Notes: generated from the letters alone by a model not told the origin. Positions 51,280 to 60,302 are shown, counted from the first letter of the stretch. The stretch is 64,000 bases of DNA from Plantactinospora mayteni (GCF_016862935.1 NZ_BONX01000056.1:33223-97222); one strand, 5' to 3'. Translations and numbers: made by a program.

Positions 51280-52889
51280 AACTCGCGCACAACCGGGCGG
51301 ACGTGCTCGTCGTCGGCGGCGGTCTGGGCGGTGTGGCGGCAGCCCTCGCGGTGCTGCGGCGCGGCCGGACGGTGCTGCTGACCGAGGAGACCGACTGGTT
51401 GGGCGGTCAGCTCACCACCCAGGCGGTGCCGCCCGACGAGCATCCGTGGATCGAGCGGTTCGGCTGCACGGCGAGCTACCGCGAGCTGCGCGACGGCATC
51501 CGCGAGTACCACCGGCGGTGGTATCCGTTGAGCGAGCGGGCGCGGGCGGCACGGTTCCTCAATCCGGGCGAGGGCACGGTCAGCCCGCTGTGCCACGAGC
51601 CTCGGGTGGCGGCCGCCGTGATCGACGCGATGCTCGCGCCCTGGATCGCCGCCGGCCGGCTGCGGGTGCTGCTCGGGCACCGGCCGGTCGCGGCGGAGGT
51701 CGACGGCGACCAGGTCCGCGCGGTCGTCGTGGAAGACCCGGCGGGCAATCGGGTCGCGCTCGGCGCGCCGTACGTGCTCGACGCCACCGAACTCGGCGAC
51801 CTGCTGCCGTTGACCGGTACCGAGCACGTCACCGGCTTCGAGTCGCAGGCGGAGACCGGCGAGCCGCACGCCCCCGCGCAGGCGCAGCCCGCCAATATGC
51901 AGGCGTTCTCCTGGTGCTTCGCGCTGGAGCACCGGGCCGGCGAGAACCACACCATCGACAAGCCCGACGAGTACAACTTCTGGAGCACGTTCCGTCCCGA
52001 CTTCTGGGGCTCGGAACTGGTGTCCCTGACCGCCCCGGATCCGCGCACGCTGGCACCGTACACCCGGACGTTCATCCCCAACCCCGCCACCGACGGCGAG
52101 ATCGTGGCCGATCAGAGCGTGAGCGCCGGCGACAGCGATCTCTGGATCTTCCGGCGGATCGTCTCGCGCCGTACCTTCGCCCCCGGTCTGGTCGACAGCG
52201 ACGTCACACTGGTCAACTGGCCGATGATCGACTACTTCCTCGGGCCGCTGATCGGGGTCGGCGAGGAGGAGAAGGCCAAGCACCTGGCGTCGTCGCGGCA
52301 GCTCAGCCTGAGCATGCTCTACTGGCTACAGACCGAGGCGCCCCGGCCGGACGGCGGCACCGGCTGGCCCGGCCTACGCCTGCGCGGTGACGTGCTCGGC
52401 ACGGCCGACGGGTTCGCCAAGGCCCCCTACATCCGGGAGTCGCGGCGGATCCGCGCCGAGTACACGGTCGTCGAGCAGGACCTGTCCCTCGAAATCCGCG
52501 GCGAGCGGGGATCCGTGGTCTACCCGGACAGCGTCGGCGTCGGCGCCTACCGGATCGACCTGCACCCGTCCACCGGCATGGACAACTACATCGACGTGGG
52601 CTCGACCCCCTTCCACGTGCCGTTGGGCGCGCTGTTGCCGGTCCGCACGGAGAACCTGCTGGCGGCGTCGAAGAACATCGGCACCACGCACATCACCAAC
52701 GGCTGCTACCGGATGCACCCCACCGAGTGGAACATCGGCGAGGTCGCCGGCGCGCTCGCGGCACACTGCCAGGACAACGGCCTGACCCCTCGGCAGGTAC
52801 GGGCCGACCCCCGCCGGCTGGAGGGCTTCCGCGCGGAACTGGCCGCCGACGGTGTCGAGCTGGGTTGGCCACGGATCGGCGGGTATTGA
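51276..52889 (+). CDS. FAD-dependent oxidoreductase (FAD_oxidored family)
   Basis: A GTG overlapping the glycosidase stop gives 537 residues. The dinucleotide-binding motif VLVVGGGLGGVAAALAVLRR starts at about residue 10, followed by ETDWLGGQLTTQAVPP, typical of the FAD_oxidored family found in glycan-degradation operons. The C-terminal FAD contact is in LLAASKNIGTTHITNGCYRM. No signal peptide is visible. It may oxidise a sugar or an intermediate before cleavage by the DapA-family lyase; that is inference from order in the operon. Confidence 0.82.
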   Translation: MKLAHNRADVLVVGGGLGGVAAALAVLRRGRTVLLTEETDWLGGQLTTQAVPPDEHPWIERFGCTASYRELRDGIREYHRRWYPLSERARAARFLNPGEGTVSPLCHEPRVAAAVIDAMLAPWIAAGRLRVLLGHRPVAAEVDGDQVRAVVVEDPAGNRVALGAPYVLDATELGDLLPLTGTEHVTGFESQAETGEPHAPAQAQPANMQAFSWCFALEHRAGENHTIDKPDEYNFWSTFRPDFWGSELVSLTAPDPRTLAPYTRTFIPNPATDGEIVADQSVSAGDSDLWIFRRIVSRRTFAPGLVDSDVTLVNWPMIDYFLGPLIGVGEEEKAKHLASSRQLSLSMLYWLQTEAPRPDGGTGWPGLRLRGDVLGTADGFAKAPYIRESRRIRAEYTVVEQDLSLEIRGERGSVVYPDSVGVGAYRIDLHPSTGMDNYIDVGSTPFHVPLGALLPVRTENLLAASKNIGTTHITNGCYRMHPTEWNIGEVAGALAAHCQDNGLTPRQVRADPRRLEGFRAELAADGVELGWPRIGGY

Positions 52890-53890
52890 TGACCACGACG
52901 GATGCAACTTCGACCGCTCCCGTACTGAGCGTGCGGGACCTCGTCGTCGAGGCCCGCCGGCCGGACGGTGCACCGCTGCGCATCCTCGACGGCGTCGGGT
53001 TCGACGTGGCGGCCGGGCAGACGCTCGGCGTGGTCGGCGAGTCGGGCAGCGGCAAGACGATGACCGCGACGGCGGTGCTGGGCCTGCTGCCGCCGGGGGT
53101 GTCGGTCACCTCCGGCGGGATCCGGTTCGCCGACCGGGAACTGGTCGGCCTGCGCGAGTCGCAGCGCCGGGAGTTTCGCGGCAAGGGCATCGCGATGGTC
53201 TTCCAGGATCCGCTGGCGGCGCTGAACCCGGTGCAGCCGGTCGGCCGGCAGATCGGCGAGATCGCCCGCCGCCGCGACGGAATGTCCCGGGCCGCCGCCG
53301 GACGGCTCGCCGTCGACCTGCTCGAACGGGTCGGCGTGCCCGATCCCGCCGGGCGGGCGCGGGCCTACCCGCACCAGCTCTCCGGCGGGCTGCGCCAGCG
53401 CGCGGTGATCGCGATGGCGTTGGCCGGCCAGCCGAGGCTGATCCTCGCCGACGAGCCGACCACCGCGCTGGACGTCTCGGTGCAGGGCCGCATCCTCGCC
53501 CTGCTGACGAAGATCCAGGCCGAGGACGGCGTGTCGGTGCTGCTGATCAGCCACGACCTTCGGGTGATGTCGCACACCGCGCAGCACGTCGCGGTGATGT
53601 ACGCCGGGAAGGTCGTGGAGCGCGGTCCCACCCGCGAACTGCTGCACGCGCCGCGGCACCCGTACACGGCGGCGCTGGTCCGCTCGGTGCCCGCGGTGCA
53701 CAGCCGCTCGGCGCCGGTCGCGCCGATCCCCGGGAATCCGCCACGACTGGCGGCGCTGCCGTCCGGATGCCGGTTCCACCCCCGGTGCCCGCTCGCCGTC
53801 GAACGGTGCCGGGTGGAGGAGCCGGTGGCCAGAGAGGTCGAGCCCGGCCGGGTCGCGGCCTGCCACCGCGCCGAGGAGGTTCTGCCATGA
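52889..53890 (+). CDS. ABC transporter ATPase (DppD-like)
   Basis: The ATG at 52889 is embedded in the preceding stop (TGATG), giving 333 residues. Walker A GESGSGKT, Q-loop MVFQDPLAALNP, signature LSGGLRQR, Walker B LILADEPTTALD and the H-loop LLISHDL are all intact. The C-terminal cysteine-containing segment GCRFHPRCPLAVERC is the oligopeptide-ATPase extension that can hold an iron-sulfur cluster. It energises the DppB/C-like permease pair together with the next gene. Confidence 0.94.
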   Translation: MTTTDATSTAPVLSVRDLVVEARRPDGAPLRILDGVGFDVAAGQTLGVVGESGSGKTMTATAVLGLLPPGVSVTSGGIRFADRELVGLRESQRREFRGKGIAMVFQDPLAALNPVQPVGRQIGEIARRRDGMSRAAAGRLAVDLLERVGVPDPAGRARAYPHQLSGGLRQRAVIAMALAGQPRLILADEPTTALDVSVQGRILALLTKIQAEDGVSVLLISHDLRVMSHTAQHVAVMYAGKVVERGPTRELLHAPRHPYTAALVRSVPAVHSRSAPVAPIPGNPPRLAALPSGCRFHPRCPLAVERCRVEEPVAREVEPGRVAACHRAEEVLP

Positions 53891-54759
53891 CCGAGCCGCT
53901 GTTGTCGGTGCGGGAGGTGTGGACGACGTTCAAGGCCCCCAGGGGGAAGGGTGGCCGGCGCCAGGAGATCCAGGCGGTCGCCGGCGTCGACCTGACCGTC
54001 GCCGAGGGCGAGACCGTCGGGCTCGTCGGCGAATCGGGCTCCGGCAAGTCCACGCTGGCCCGGACGATCGTCGGCCTGGAGCGGGCCCGCAGCGGCACGG
54101 TGACCTTCGCCGGTACCGACGTCACCACCGGGTGGTCCCGGCGGCTGCGCCGGGATGTCCAGATGGTGTTCCAGGACCCCCGCTCCTCGCTCAACCCCCG
54201 GATGACCGTGCGGGACATCGTCGCCGAGGGCTGGCGGGCGCACCCCGGACTGGTCCGGCCCGGCGGCCACGACGCGGAGGTCGCCCACCTGCTTGAACAG
54301 GTGGGCGTCGACCCGGCCCTGGCCGGCCGGCGCCCCGCCGAACTCTCCGGCGGGCAGTGCCAGCGGGTCGCCATCGCCCGGGCCCTCGCGCTCCGCCCCC
54401 GCCTGCTGGTCTGCGACGAGGCCGTGTCGGCGCTCGACGTGTCGGTCCAGGCGCAGATCCTCGCCCTGCTCGCCCGCCTGCGCGAGGAACTGGGCCTGGC
54501 GATGCTGTTCATCTCCCACGATCTGGGGGTGGTGCGTCAGCTCTCCGACCGGGTCGCCGTGATGTACCTCGGGAAGATCGTCGAAACCGGGCCGGCCGAG
54601 CAGCTGTACTCCTCGCCCGAGCACCCGTATACCCAGACGTTGCTCGCGTCGGCACTCGAACTCGACCCGGACGCCACCCCACCGGCCTTCGCCGCCGAGC
54701 CGCTCGAAACCACCCCGTCCCGTTCGGAGGACCGCACCGATGCCGCCCCATCTGCTTGA
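53887..54759 (+). CDS. ABC transporter ATPase (DppF-like)
   Basis: The ATG at 53887 overlaps the previous stop (ATGA); 290 residues. Walker [10 protein letters not shown]-loop [14 protein letters not shown], signature LSGGQCQR, Walker [13 protein letters not shown] and FISHDLGVV are intact. It lacks the terminal cysteine cluster of its partner, as usual for truncated DppF forms. Its 3' end overlaps the lyase gene by 20 bases. Confidence 0.93.
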   Translation: MTEPLLSVREVWTTFKAPRGKGGRRQEIQAVAGVDLTVAEGETVGLVGESGSGKSTLARTIVGLERARSGTVTFAGTDVTTGWSRRLRRDVQMVFQDPRSSLNPRMTVRDIVAEGWRAHPGLVRPGGHDAEVAHLLEQVGVDPALAGRRPAELSGGQCQRVAIARALALRPRLLVCDEAVSALDVSVQAQILALLARLREELGLAMLFISHDLGVVRQLSDRVAVMYLGKIVETGPAEQLYSSPEHPYTQTLLASALELDPDATPPAFAAEPLETTPSRSEDRTDAAPSA

Positions 54760-55684
54760 TGGTGTAACCGTTCCCCTGGTCACCCCGCTGGACCCGGACC
54801 GGCAACCGGACCCGTCCGCCGCCTGCCCGCTGCTGGACGCGCTGGCCGGCGCCGGCGTCACCACGGTGATGCTGCTGGGCAGCAACGGCGAGGGCCCGTC
54901 GGTCCCGGCGGCGGCGGTCAGCCGCTATGTCGTCCCGGTCGCCAGGGACTGGCGGGAGCGGGTGGGCCCAGCGGCGCGGGTGCTGGTCGCCGCGTCCGGC
55001 GCCGGCACCGCCGAGACCCTCGACCGGGCCCGCGCGGCGCTGCCCGCCGAGCCGGACGCGTTCGTCGTCACCGCCCCCTACTACTTCCGGCACACCGCGG
55101 CCGAACTGCGCGCCCACTTCGCCGCCGTGGCCGCGCTCGGCGTGCCGACCGTCGCCTACAACATCCCGCGCTACACCGGCAACCCGCTGGACCCGGAGCT
55201 CGTGGCCGTCCTCGCCGACGAACTCGGGGTGATCGGCATCAAGGACAGCTCCGGCGACGCCGGACACCTCGCGCGGCTCTGCGCGCTCGCCGCGGAGCGG
55301 CCCGGGTTCGCGGTGAGCCAGGGCGCCGAGACGGCGCTCGTCGACGGACTCCGCCAGGGCGCCGCCGGCATCACGCCGGGCCTCGGCAACCTCGCCCCGG
55401 CGCTCTGCGTCGGCCTGGTCGACCGCTGGCGGGCCGGGGACGAGGCCGGTGCCCGCGACCGGCAGGCGCGGCTGGACGCCGTCGGTCGCATCCACACCGT
55501 ACGGCCGGGGGTGGTCGCGATGAAGACGGCGTTGAGCCTGATCGGCCTCTGCCCGCCCACCGTGGGCGCCCCGTTTCTGCCGTACGACCCGGCCGAGGTG
55601 CGGGCGCTGCGCGCGGTCCTCGAACCACTGGCCGGCGACCTCGCCGCGTTGCTGACCGGCTTCCCCGGGACGGCACCGGCGTAG
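54740..55684 (+). CDS. DapA/NanA-family class I lyase or synthase
   Basis: The protein has 314 residues. This TIM-barrel family is recognised by GVTVPLVTPLD, LLGSNGEGPSV (47-54; GTTGE in DapA), AYNIPRYTG with Tyr140, and VIGIKDSSGD with the Schiff-base Lys168. Members include N-acetylneuraminate lyase, KDG aldolase, KDPG-type lyases and dihydrodipicolinate synthase. Its place in a glycan-import operon rather than a lysine operon favours a 2-keto-3-deoxy sugar-acid lyase yielding pyruvate. Given the sialidase-like genes nearby, ulosonic-acid cleavage is attractive but unproven. Confidence 0.85.
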   Translation: MPPHLLDGVTVPLVTPLDPDRQPDPSAACPLLDALAGAGVTTVMLLGSNGEGPSVPAAAVSRYVVPVARDWRERVGPAARVLVAASGAGTAETLDRARAALPAEPDAFVVTAPYYFRHTAAELRAHFAAVAALGVPTVAYNIPRYTGNPLDPELVAVLADELGVIGIKDSSGDAGHLARLCALAAERPGFAVSQGAETALVDGLRQGAAGITPGLGNLAPALCVGLVDRWRAGDEAGARDRQARLDAVGRIHTVRPGVVAMKTALSLIGLCPPTVGAPFLPYDPAEVRALRAVLEPLAGDLAALLTGFPGTAPA

Positions 55685-55707
55685 CGGACCTCGGGACGCG
55701 GGTCGCT

Positions 55708-56604
55708 CTAGAGGTCCTCGACCAGGAGCCGCTGCGCCAGGGCGAGCAGGCCGGCCCGGCGTACCGGGTCGAGCGGGTCGAGCGGACGGCTGGTTCGGTA
55801 GCCGCGTGGCGCGGTCCCGTAGGCCGACCGGAAGCGGCGGGAGAAGTGGAACGGGTTGACGAACCCGCACGCCTCGGAGATCGCGCCGACGCTGAGGTTG
55901 CTGCGCTCCAACAGGATGGCGGCCCGGGCGAGCCGGATCAGTTCGACGGCGCCGACCGGACCGAGGCCGAACTCCTGCCGGAAGATCCGGGCGAGGTGTC
56001 CGGGGGACACCCGGGCCGCCGACGCCATCTCGTCGAGCCGCAGCGCCAGTGCCGGCCCGCCGCGCCAGGTGGCGCGGAGGTGGTCGGCCAGCCGGACGAG
56101 GTGCTCGGGCAGCGCCGCGTCGGCCGCGTCGGCGACCGGGCCGTTGACGAACAGTTCGAGGAGCCAGCCCAGGACCTCCGGCGTCCGCGCCGGTGCGCCA
56201 TCGACGTCCGTTCCGCCGAGCCAGAGCAGGTAGCGACAGAGCGCGGGGAGCGGATCGGCCGCCGACAGCGGTCGGATCAGCGGCCACCGCGTGGGTGTCC
56301 CCAGCGGACCGGACTCGTCGAGATAGAACGTGACGTACGCGTGGACGCAGGGCTGGTCGGGGTCCCAGGCGTAGCGTTCCCGCAGGCCGGGGCGGGAGAG
56401 CAGCAACTTGCCGGGCGCCAAGGTGTGCTCGCGGGTGGCCGAAGGGTCACCGCCGGCCTCGGAGTACTGCCACGAGGCGCGTCCGGCCAGCATCCAGACG
56501 AACTCGAAACAGGGCAGCACCCGGGGGCCGAGCGTCGCTCCGGGTGGATAGTGCGCGACCGCCGGTCCGTTGCGGATCCGTACCCGGACCGGCAGCGATG
56601 TCAT
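55708..56604 (-). CDS. AraC-family regulator with N-terminal cupin
   Basis: The ATG at 56604 gives 298 residues. The N-terminal cupin (about 5-150; LPCFEFVWMLAGRASWQY, LAPGKLLLSRPGLRERY) should sense a small ligand. The C-terminal double helix-turn-helix (about 195-285) has LALRLDEMASAARVSPGHLA, RIFRQEFGLGPV and EACGFVNPFHFSRRFRSAYG. It is divergent from the PhyH-like gene with a 99-base gap, and converges on the DapA-family gene. It probably activates the PhyH-like gene and possibly the large operon. No clear palindrome is visible in the gap. Confidence 0.9.
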   Translation of the reverse strand: MTSLPVRVRIRNGPAVAHYPPGATLGPRVLPCFEFVWMLAGRASWQYSEAGGDPSATREHTLAPGKLLLSRPGLRERYAWDPDQPCVHAYVTFYLDESGPLGTPTRWPLIRPLSAADPLPALCRYLLWLGGTDVDGAPARTPEVLGWLLELFVNGPVADAADAALPEHLVRLADHLRATWRGGPALALRLDEMASAARVSPGHLARIFRQEFGLGPVGAVELIRLARAAILLERSNLSVGAISEACGFVNPFHFSRRFRSAYGTAPRGYRTSRPLDPLDPVRRAGLLALAQRLLVEDL

Positions 56605-56703
56605 GAACAGACAGGTTACTCGGGAGCTGCGGACATGGTCCGGCGACCCGCCCCCACCGATACTGGACAAGGCAAATCACCTTTTCAAAGCCGGGGAGAA
56701 CCG

Positions 56704-57606
56704 ATGTCCACCAGCCAGTTGGCCGCGCCCTCGACGCGATCGGTCGTCCTGCACGACACCGTTTCCGAGGCGCTGATTGAACAGGTTCGCGAGGACGGTT
56801 ACGGCGTCCTGCGTGACGCGCTGTCGCCGGCCGAGGTGGCCGAGATCAACGCGGAGGCCGTCCGGCTCTGCCGCGGCGAACTGGGCGAGATCGGGCAGGG
56901 GCCGCAGACCTCGGCCGACGAGTCCGACGCCGACGTACTGCGCCGCTACCTCTGCGTCCACCACCCGCACAAGCTGTCGGACGTCGTCGTGCGGTCGCTG
57001 TCGTGCCCGCAGATCGTCGACGCGCTGACCGGCGTGATCGGGCCGAACGTCAAGTCCATGCAGTCGATGCTGTTCATCAAGGCCGAAGGCCGGCCCGGCC
57101 AGCCCTGGCACCAGGACGAGTACTTCATCCCGACCCGGGACCGGTCGCTCACCGCAGTCTGGATCGCCCTGGACGACGCGACGGTGGAGAACGGCTGCCT
57201 CTGGGTGCTGCCGGGCTCGCACCGCCGGGGGGTGCTCTATCCGGACCGGGAGCAGGACGACCCGCGCTTCGACTGCTCGATCGAGGCGTACGACTTCCCG
57301 TACACCGACGCCGACGCGATACCGGTCGAGATCCCCGCGGGCGCCGCTGTGATCTTCAACGGTTACCTGCTGCACCGGTCGCTGCCGAACTCGGGCCGAC
57401 ACGGCTACCGCCGTGCGCTGGCCCACCACTACATGAGCGCCGAGTCGCCACTGGGCTGGAAGATGCCCGCAGACACCTCCCCGGCGCACTGGGACTTCCG
57501 CGACATCGTCTTGGTGGCGGGCGAGGACCCGTACGCGTACAAGGGCATCGCCGACGTCACCCGGGCCTACGTGCGGCCCGACAAGGAGGGCGGCTGCGAC
57601 CGCTGA
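56704..57606 (+). CDS. Phytanoyl-CoA dioxygenase (PhyH) family Fe(II)/2-oxoglutarate-type oxygenase
   Basis: The protein has 300 residues with GGGGAGAA before the ATG. The iron-binding facial triad is complete: His136 and Asp138 in PWHQDEYF and His224 in YLLHRSLPN, with arginines after it suitable for 2-oxoglutarate. ENGCLWVLPGSHRRGVLYPD is the standard family segment. Bacterial PhyH proteins hydroxylate small substrates, including sugars and sugar-like compounds. Being single and divergent from an AraC gene next to the glycan operon, it may modify the same substrate or a product. A hairpin follows the stop. Confidence 0.88.
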   Translation: MSTSQLAAPSTRSVVLHDTVSEALIEQVREDGYGVLRDALSPAEVAEINAEAVRLCRGELGEIGQGPQTSADESDADVLRRYLCVHHPHKLSDVVVRSLSCPQIVDALTGVIGPNVKSMQSMLFIKAEGRPGQPWHQDEYFIPTRDRSLTAVWIALDDATVENGCLWVLPGSHRRGVLYPDREQDDPRFDCSIEAYDFPYTDADAIPVEIPAGAAVIFNGYLLHRSLPNSGRHGYRRALAHHYMSAESPLGWKMPADTSPAHWDFRDIVLVAGEDPYAYKGIADVTRAYVRPDKEGGCDR

Positions 57607-57625
57607 CCGCCGCCGCACCGAAAGG

Positions 57626-57649
57626 CCCGGGTGCTCGATGACACCCGGG
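57626..57649 (+). terminator. Hairpin after the PhyH-like gene
   Basis: CCCGGGTG at 57626-57633 pairs with CACCCGGG at 57642-57649 with an 8-base loop, 20 bases past the stop and shortly before the IS630 end. Confidence 0.65.
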
Positions 57650-57675
57650 TCCTCGTCGCGCGTCACCCGCGCTTA

Positions 57676-58837
57676 GCTAAGCGCCTGGCCAGAAGTCTTG
57701 TCCGTAACCCTCGGGTAGTCAGGGTGAGGTCCAGGGTGCGGTGGTGGTGAGGTTTTGGTCGGGGGTTCGGTGTCGGAAGAAGGCGTGGGCTTGTCGGATG
57801 CGGTCGGCCATGGTGGTCGGGGCGGTGTTGGCGATGTGTTGTTTGAGTACGGCCCACATCCGTTCGACCGGATTGTCCTGAGGGCTGTACTTCGCGCCCT
57901 CGATCAACATCAGGCGGGGGTGCGCGGCCAGCCACCGTCTGGTGATTCCGCTGTGGTGGGTGGTGCCGTTGTCGCAGATCACGGCCACGATCGGGGCGTC
58001 GGGGTAGGCGGTGAGCAGCATGTCGAGGAAGTAGCAGAGGACCACGGAGACGTTGCGGACGCTGACGTGGTGGTGGAAGGCCCCGGTGGCCAGGTTGACC
58101 GCGCCGTGCAGGGTGCGGCGCAGGTTCGAGCCGGGGGTCATCACCCGGTGGCGGACACCGGTGGGCGTCCAGCAGGCCCGTACGCGGGCGAGTAGGTCGA
58201 GGTGCGTTTCGTCCTGCGCGAGTACGACCGACCCGGCCGGCAGTCCGGCGATCCGCTCGCGGATCGCGGCACAGACTCGGTCGTGGTCGGGATCGCTCTT
58301 GGCGATCAGGCGGGGCCGGCGGGCCTGCTCCCGCAGCCGGCGGTACACCGTGCGCAGGCTCATGCGCGGGCGGCCCAGGGCCCGCCATACCCTGCCGGTG
58401 GTCCACGCCCGAGGTGTGCCCAGCAGGGTACGGATCCGCTCGCCCAGGCGCGGGCTGCCCAGCCGGGGACGACCGGGGCGGGGCCGGTCGGGCAGCCCGG
58501 CCAGACCTTCCAGGTCATGGCGGGTGATCCACCGGCGGACGGTGGCCGGGTCGTAGTGCAGCAGGGCGCCGATCTCGCTGGCGGGCATCCCACCAGCGGA
58601 CAGCAGGATCATCACCGCGCGGGTGGCGACCCTCCACTGCCGGTGCAGGGCGTCCACGAGTTGGTGGTACTGCTCGTCGGACACGTTGGCGTACACGTGC
58701 GCGGGGCGCATACTGACGAAGACCTCGTCGGGCTGATCGTTGTTTGGAAACTCGATCAAACCCCGGCGAGGTCTTCACGTCGGTACGCGCATCAACCCGG
58801 GCGAGTTACGGACATAACTTCCGACAACCTGCTTAGG
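57676..58837 (-). mobile_element. IS630-family insertion sequence, apparently intact, flanked by TA
   Basis: The two ends form imperfect inverted repeats of about 34 bp: both begin (G/C)CTAAGC and share GAAGT and TGTCCGTAAC further in (57676-57710 versus the reverse complement of 58803-58837). Dinucleotides TA at 57674-57675 and 58838-58839 flank the element, as expected for IS630 insertion at TA. The element is 1162 bp with a single transposase gene, and lies in the remains of a tyrosine recombinase. Confidence 0.8.
57719..58759 (-). CDS. IS630-family transposase
   Basis: The protein has 346 residues. An N-terminal helix-turn-helix region (about 45-110: MPASEIGALLHYDPATVRRW) is followed by the RPGRP-like linker and the DDE catalytic domain: Asp183 in LAQDETHLD, Asp263 in VICDNGTTHH and Glu299 in YSPQDNPVERMW. 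All three acidic residues are present and the frame is unbroken in a single reading frame, so the enzyme may be active. A later ATG (MRPAHVYANV) is an alternative start. Confidence 0.88.
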   Translation of the reverse strand: MIEFPNNDQPDEVFVSMRPAHVYANVSDEQYHQLVDALHRQWRVATRAVMILLSAGGMPASEIGALLHYDPATVRRWITRHDLEGLAGLPDRPRPGRPRLGSPRLGERIRTLLGTPRAWTTGRVWRALGRPRMSLRTVYRRLREQARRPRLIAKSDPDHDRVCAAIRERIAGLPAGSVVLAQDETHLDLLARVRACWTPTGVRHRVMTPGSNLRRTLHGAVNLATGAFHHHVSVRNVSVVLCYFLDMLLTAYPDAPIVAVICDNGTTHHSGITRRWLAAHPRLMLIEGAKYSPQDNPVERMWAVLKQHIANTAPTTMADRIRQAHAFFRHRTPDQNLTTTAPWTSP

Positions 58838-58839
58838 TA

Positions 58840-59263
58840 GTCGGCGGGGTTTGACCACCCGGTGGGCGGGGCTGGCGGCGGGATCGATGAGCCCGTCGGC
58901 GATGGCCCGGTTGTAGATGGCGCGTGCAGCGGCGATCACGTGCTCGCCCGCGTGGCGACCGCTGCGGCTGTTGCGTCGCGACCGGGCGGTCGCGGCGATC
59001 TCTCGCTGCATTGCCTCGATGTCGCTGGCTGCGACCGCGTCCAGGGGACGGGCGCCCCAGGCGGCGGCCATCCGATGCCAGTAGGTGCCATACGTACGGC
59101 GGGTGCTCGACCCGGCCGCCGCGACCACCTGTGGCAGGTACTCGGCCAGCGTCGGCAGCCCCGGACCAGGCTCAGCCTGCAGATCGGCGAGGGTAACGCC
59201 CAAATGAGCCAGCAACTGCCGCGCAGTAGCGACACGGGCGGGATCAGCAGACACGACGACCAC
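58840..59263 (-). pseudogene. Tyrosine recombinase (phage integrase) N-terminal fragment
   Basis: From an ATG at 59263, the minus strand encodes an arm/core-binding (SAM-like) integrase domain: LPTLAEYLPQVVAAAGSSTR, TYGTYWHRMAAAWGARPLDA, HVIAAARAIYNRAIADGLID and AHRVVKPRRL. The frame then runs into the IS630 element. On the far side of the element no catalytic domain (R-H-R-Y) is found, so the recombinase had lost its C-terminal half as well. It overlaps the AbrB-like gene by 20 bases, suggesting a former operon. Confidence 0.75.
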
Positions 59264-59729
59264 TGACCACCTGCGCGTGAAGGTCGACCAACAGCCGTAC
59301 GACGGTATTGGCCGGATGAATCACCAACAGATCGTGGGCGACCAGAGCGGCGAGTAGCAGCGGCTGCCCAGGAACGATCGCGCACATCTGCCGGACGCTC
59401 GCCGGTAACGGCAGTTCCCCTCGACTGCCGACCACGTGTTGTCCGGCTGATGCTGACGAGACAACGAGCATTCCGCTGTGCGGGCGGATGTCGATGCGGT
59501 GGCCGGCGGGCCAGCGCAACGCCCCCAGCAGGCTATGTTCGGTCACCCGACCGGATCGGTCCGGACGCGCCACACCGATCAAGACCTCGTCCAGTGAAGC
59601 GGTCGCTGGCGGACGTGGAGCGGGCAGCGCCGGCATCGGCGCAGGGCCGGGTCGCGATCTGGCGGGAAGCGGGGCCGGAATAAGCACGCCGATGATCTGC
59701 TCGCGGTCGAGACGGCGAGTTGGTGTCAT
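59244..59729 (-). CDS. AbrB/SpoVT-like small protein upstream of the integrase relic
   Basis: The ATG at 59729 gives 161 residues. After a Pro/Ala-rich N-terminus, the C-terminal part (GRVTEHSLLGALRWPAGHRI, SASAGQHVVGSRGELPLPAS, VRQMCAIVPGQPLLLAALVA, HPANTVVRLLVDLHAQV) looks like the AbrB/MazE-type swapped-hairpin proteins that commonly precede an integrase gene in actinomycetes. It may regulate element functions or be a leftover of them. Family assignment comes from memory of gene neighbourhoods and moderate sequence resemblance. Confidence 0.5.
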   Translation of the reverse strand: MTPTRRLDREQIIGVLIPAPLPARSRPGPAPMPALPAPRPPATASLDEVLIGVARPDRSGRVTEHSLLGALRWPAGHRIDIRPHSGMLVVSSASAGQHVVGSRGELPLPASVRQMCAIVPGQPLLLAALVAHDLLVIHPANTVVRLLVDLHAQVVSGRRVC

Positions 59730-60064
59730 GACCGGTCCAACCGCGAACACGTCGTTGCGCGCCAGCAATGATGTACTACTCGCCGACGCCCGCGAGCATG
59801 CGTTACCGCAGGTATGCCGGGCAAACACCAGTACGGAATCGAATTCGACTCACGACTGGTGGAACTCCACCAGAACTGGTGTCCGAGGGGGGATCGGTCA
59901 CACGTACCCAGCACACCTGCCGGAAACAGGTGTTCATGCGTCGCACAGTAGAGTCCCGGCGCCCCACGGTCAATCAGAGGCACCCTGCGCCGCCGCGCTC
60001 GGAGTAGCGGCGCACCCGCGCCCCTGACGAATCGCTCTGCTGCCGAGCGACCGTACGACGAGCC

Positions 60065-60223
60065 GGAGCGGTATCGATCCGGACGGCTGACCTGCCAAGG
60101 CAGGATCGCAACCTGGTGACGCAGCACAAGGACCTCGACCTCTTTGAACCGCTCGCCGCGCAGACCGAGCACGATCAACTGCATGGCCTGGCATAGAAAC
60201 AGGTAGCCACACGACAGGATCAT
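60065..60223 (-). pseudogene. Integrase-core transposase N-terminal relic
   Basis: From an ATG at 60223, YLFLCQAMQLIVLGLRGERF and EVLVLRHQVAILPWQVSRPD resemble the N-terminal part of IS3/IS481-type rve transposases (EVLVLRHQVAVL motif). The frame then loses similarity. The 335 bases between this and the AbrB-like start (59730-60064) contain no other recognisable feature. Confidence 0.5.
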
Positions 60224-60302
60224 GGGCGCCAGCAGGGCCACCGATGCGCCCTCGACGTCGCACAAAACCACGTGTCAACGCCCCGAGGCCGAGTTTTCGA
60301 AC

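Noticed and set aside
54740..55684. Naming the lyase DapA or NanA
   Set aside because: Family motifs are clear but active-site differences (GSNGE instead of GTTGE) and the context do not allow a specific activity.
54509..56287. 592-codon minus-strand frame across the DapA-family gene and AraC gene
   Set aside because: It runs through several real genes, is Arg/Gly/Pro-rich and shows no motif.
57669..57684. 16-bp palindrome as a tRNA end or attachment site
   Set aside because: No tRNA-like sequence surrounds it and no second copy is visible at the other side of the element graveyard, so I only mention it with the IS630 junction.
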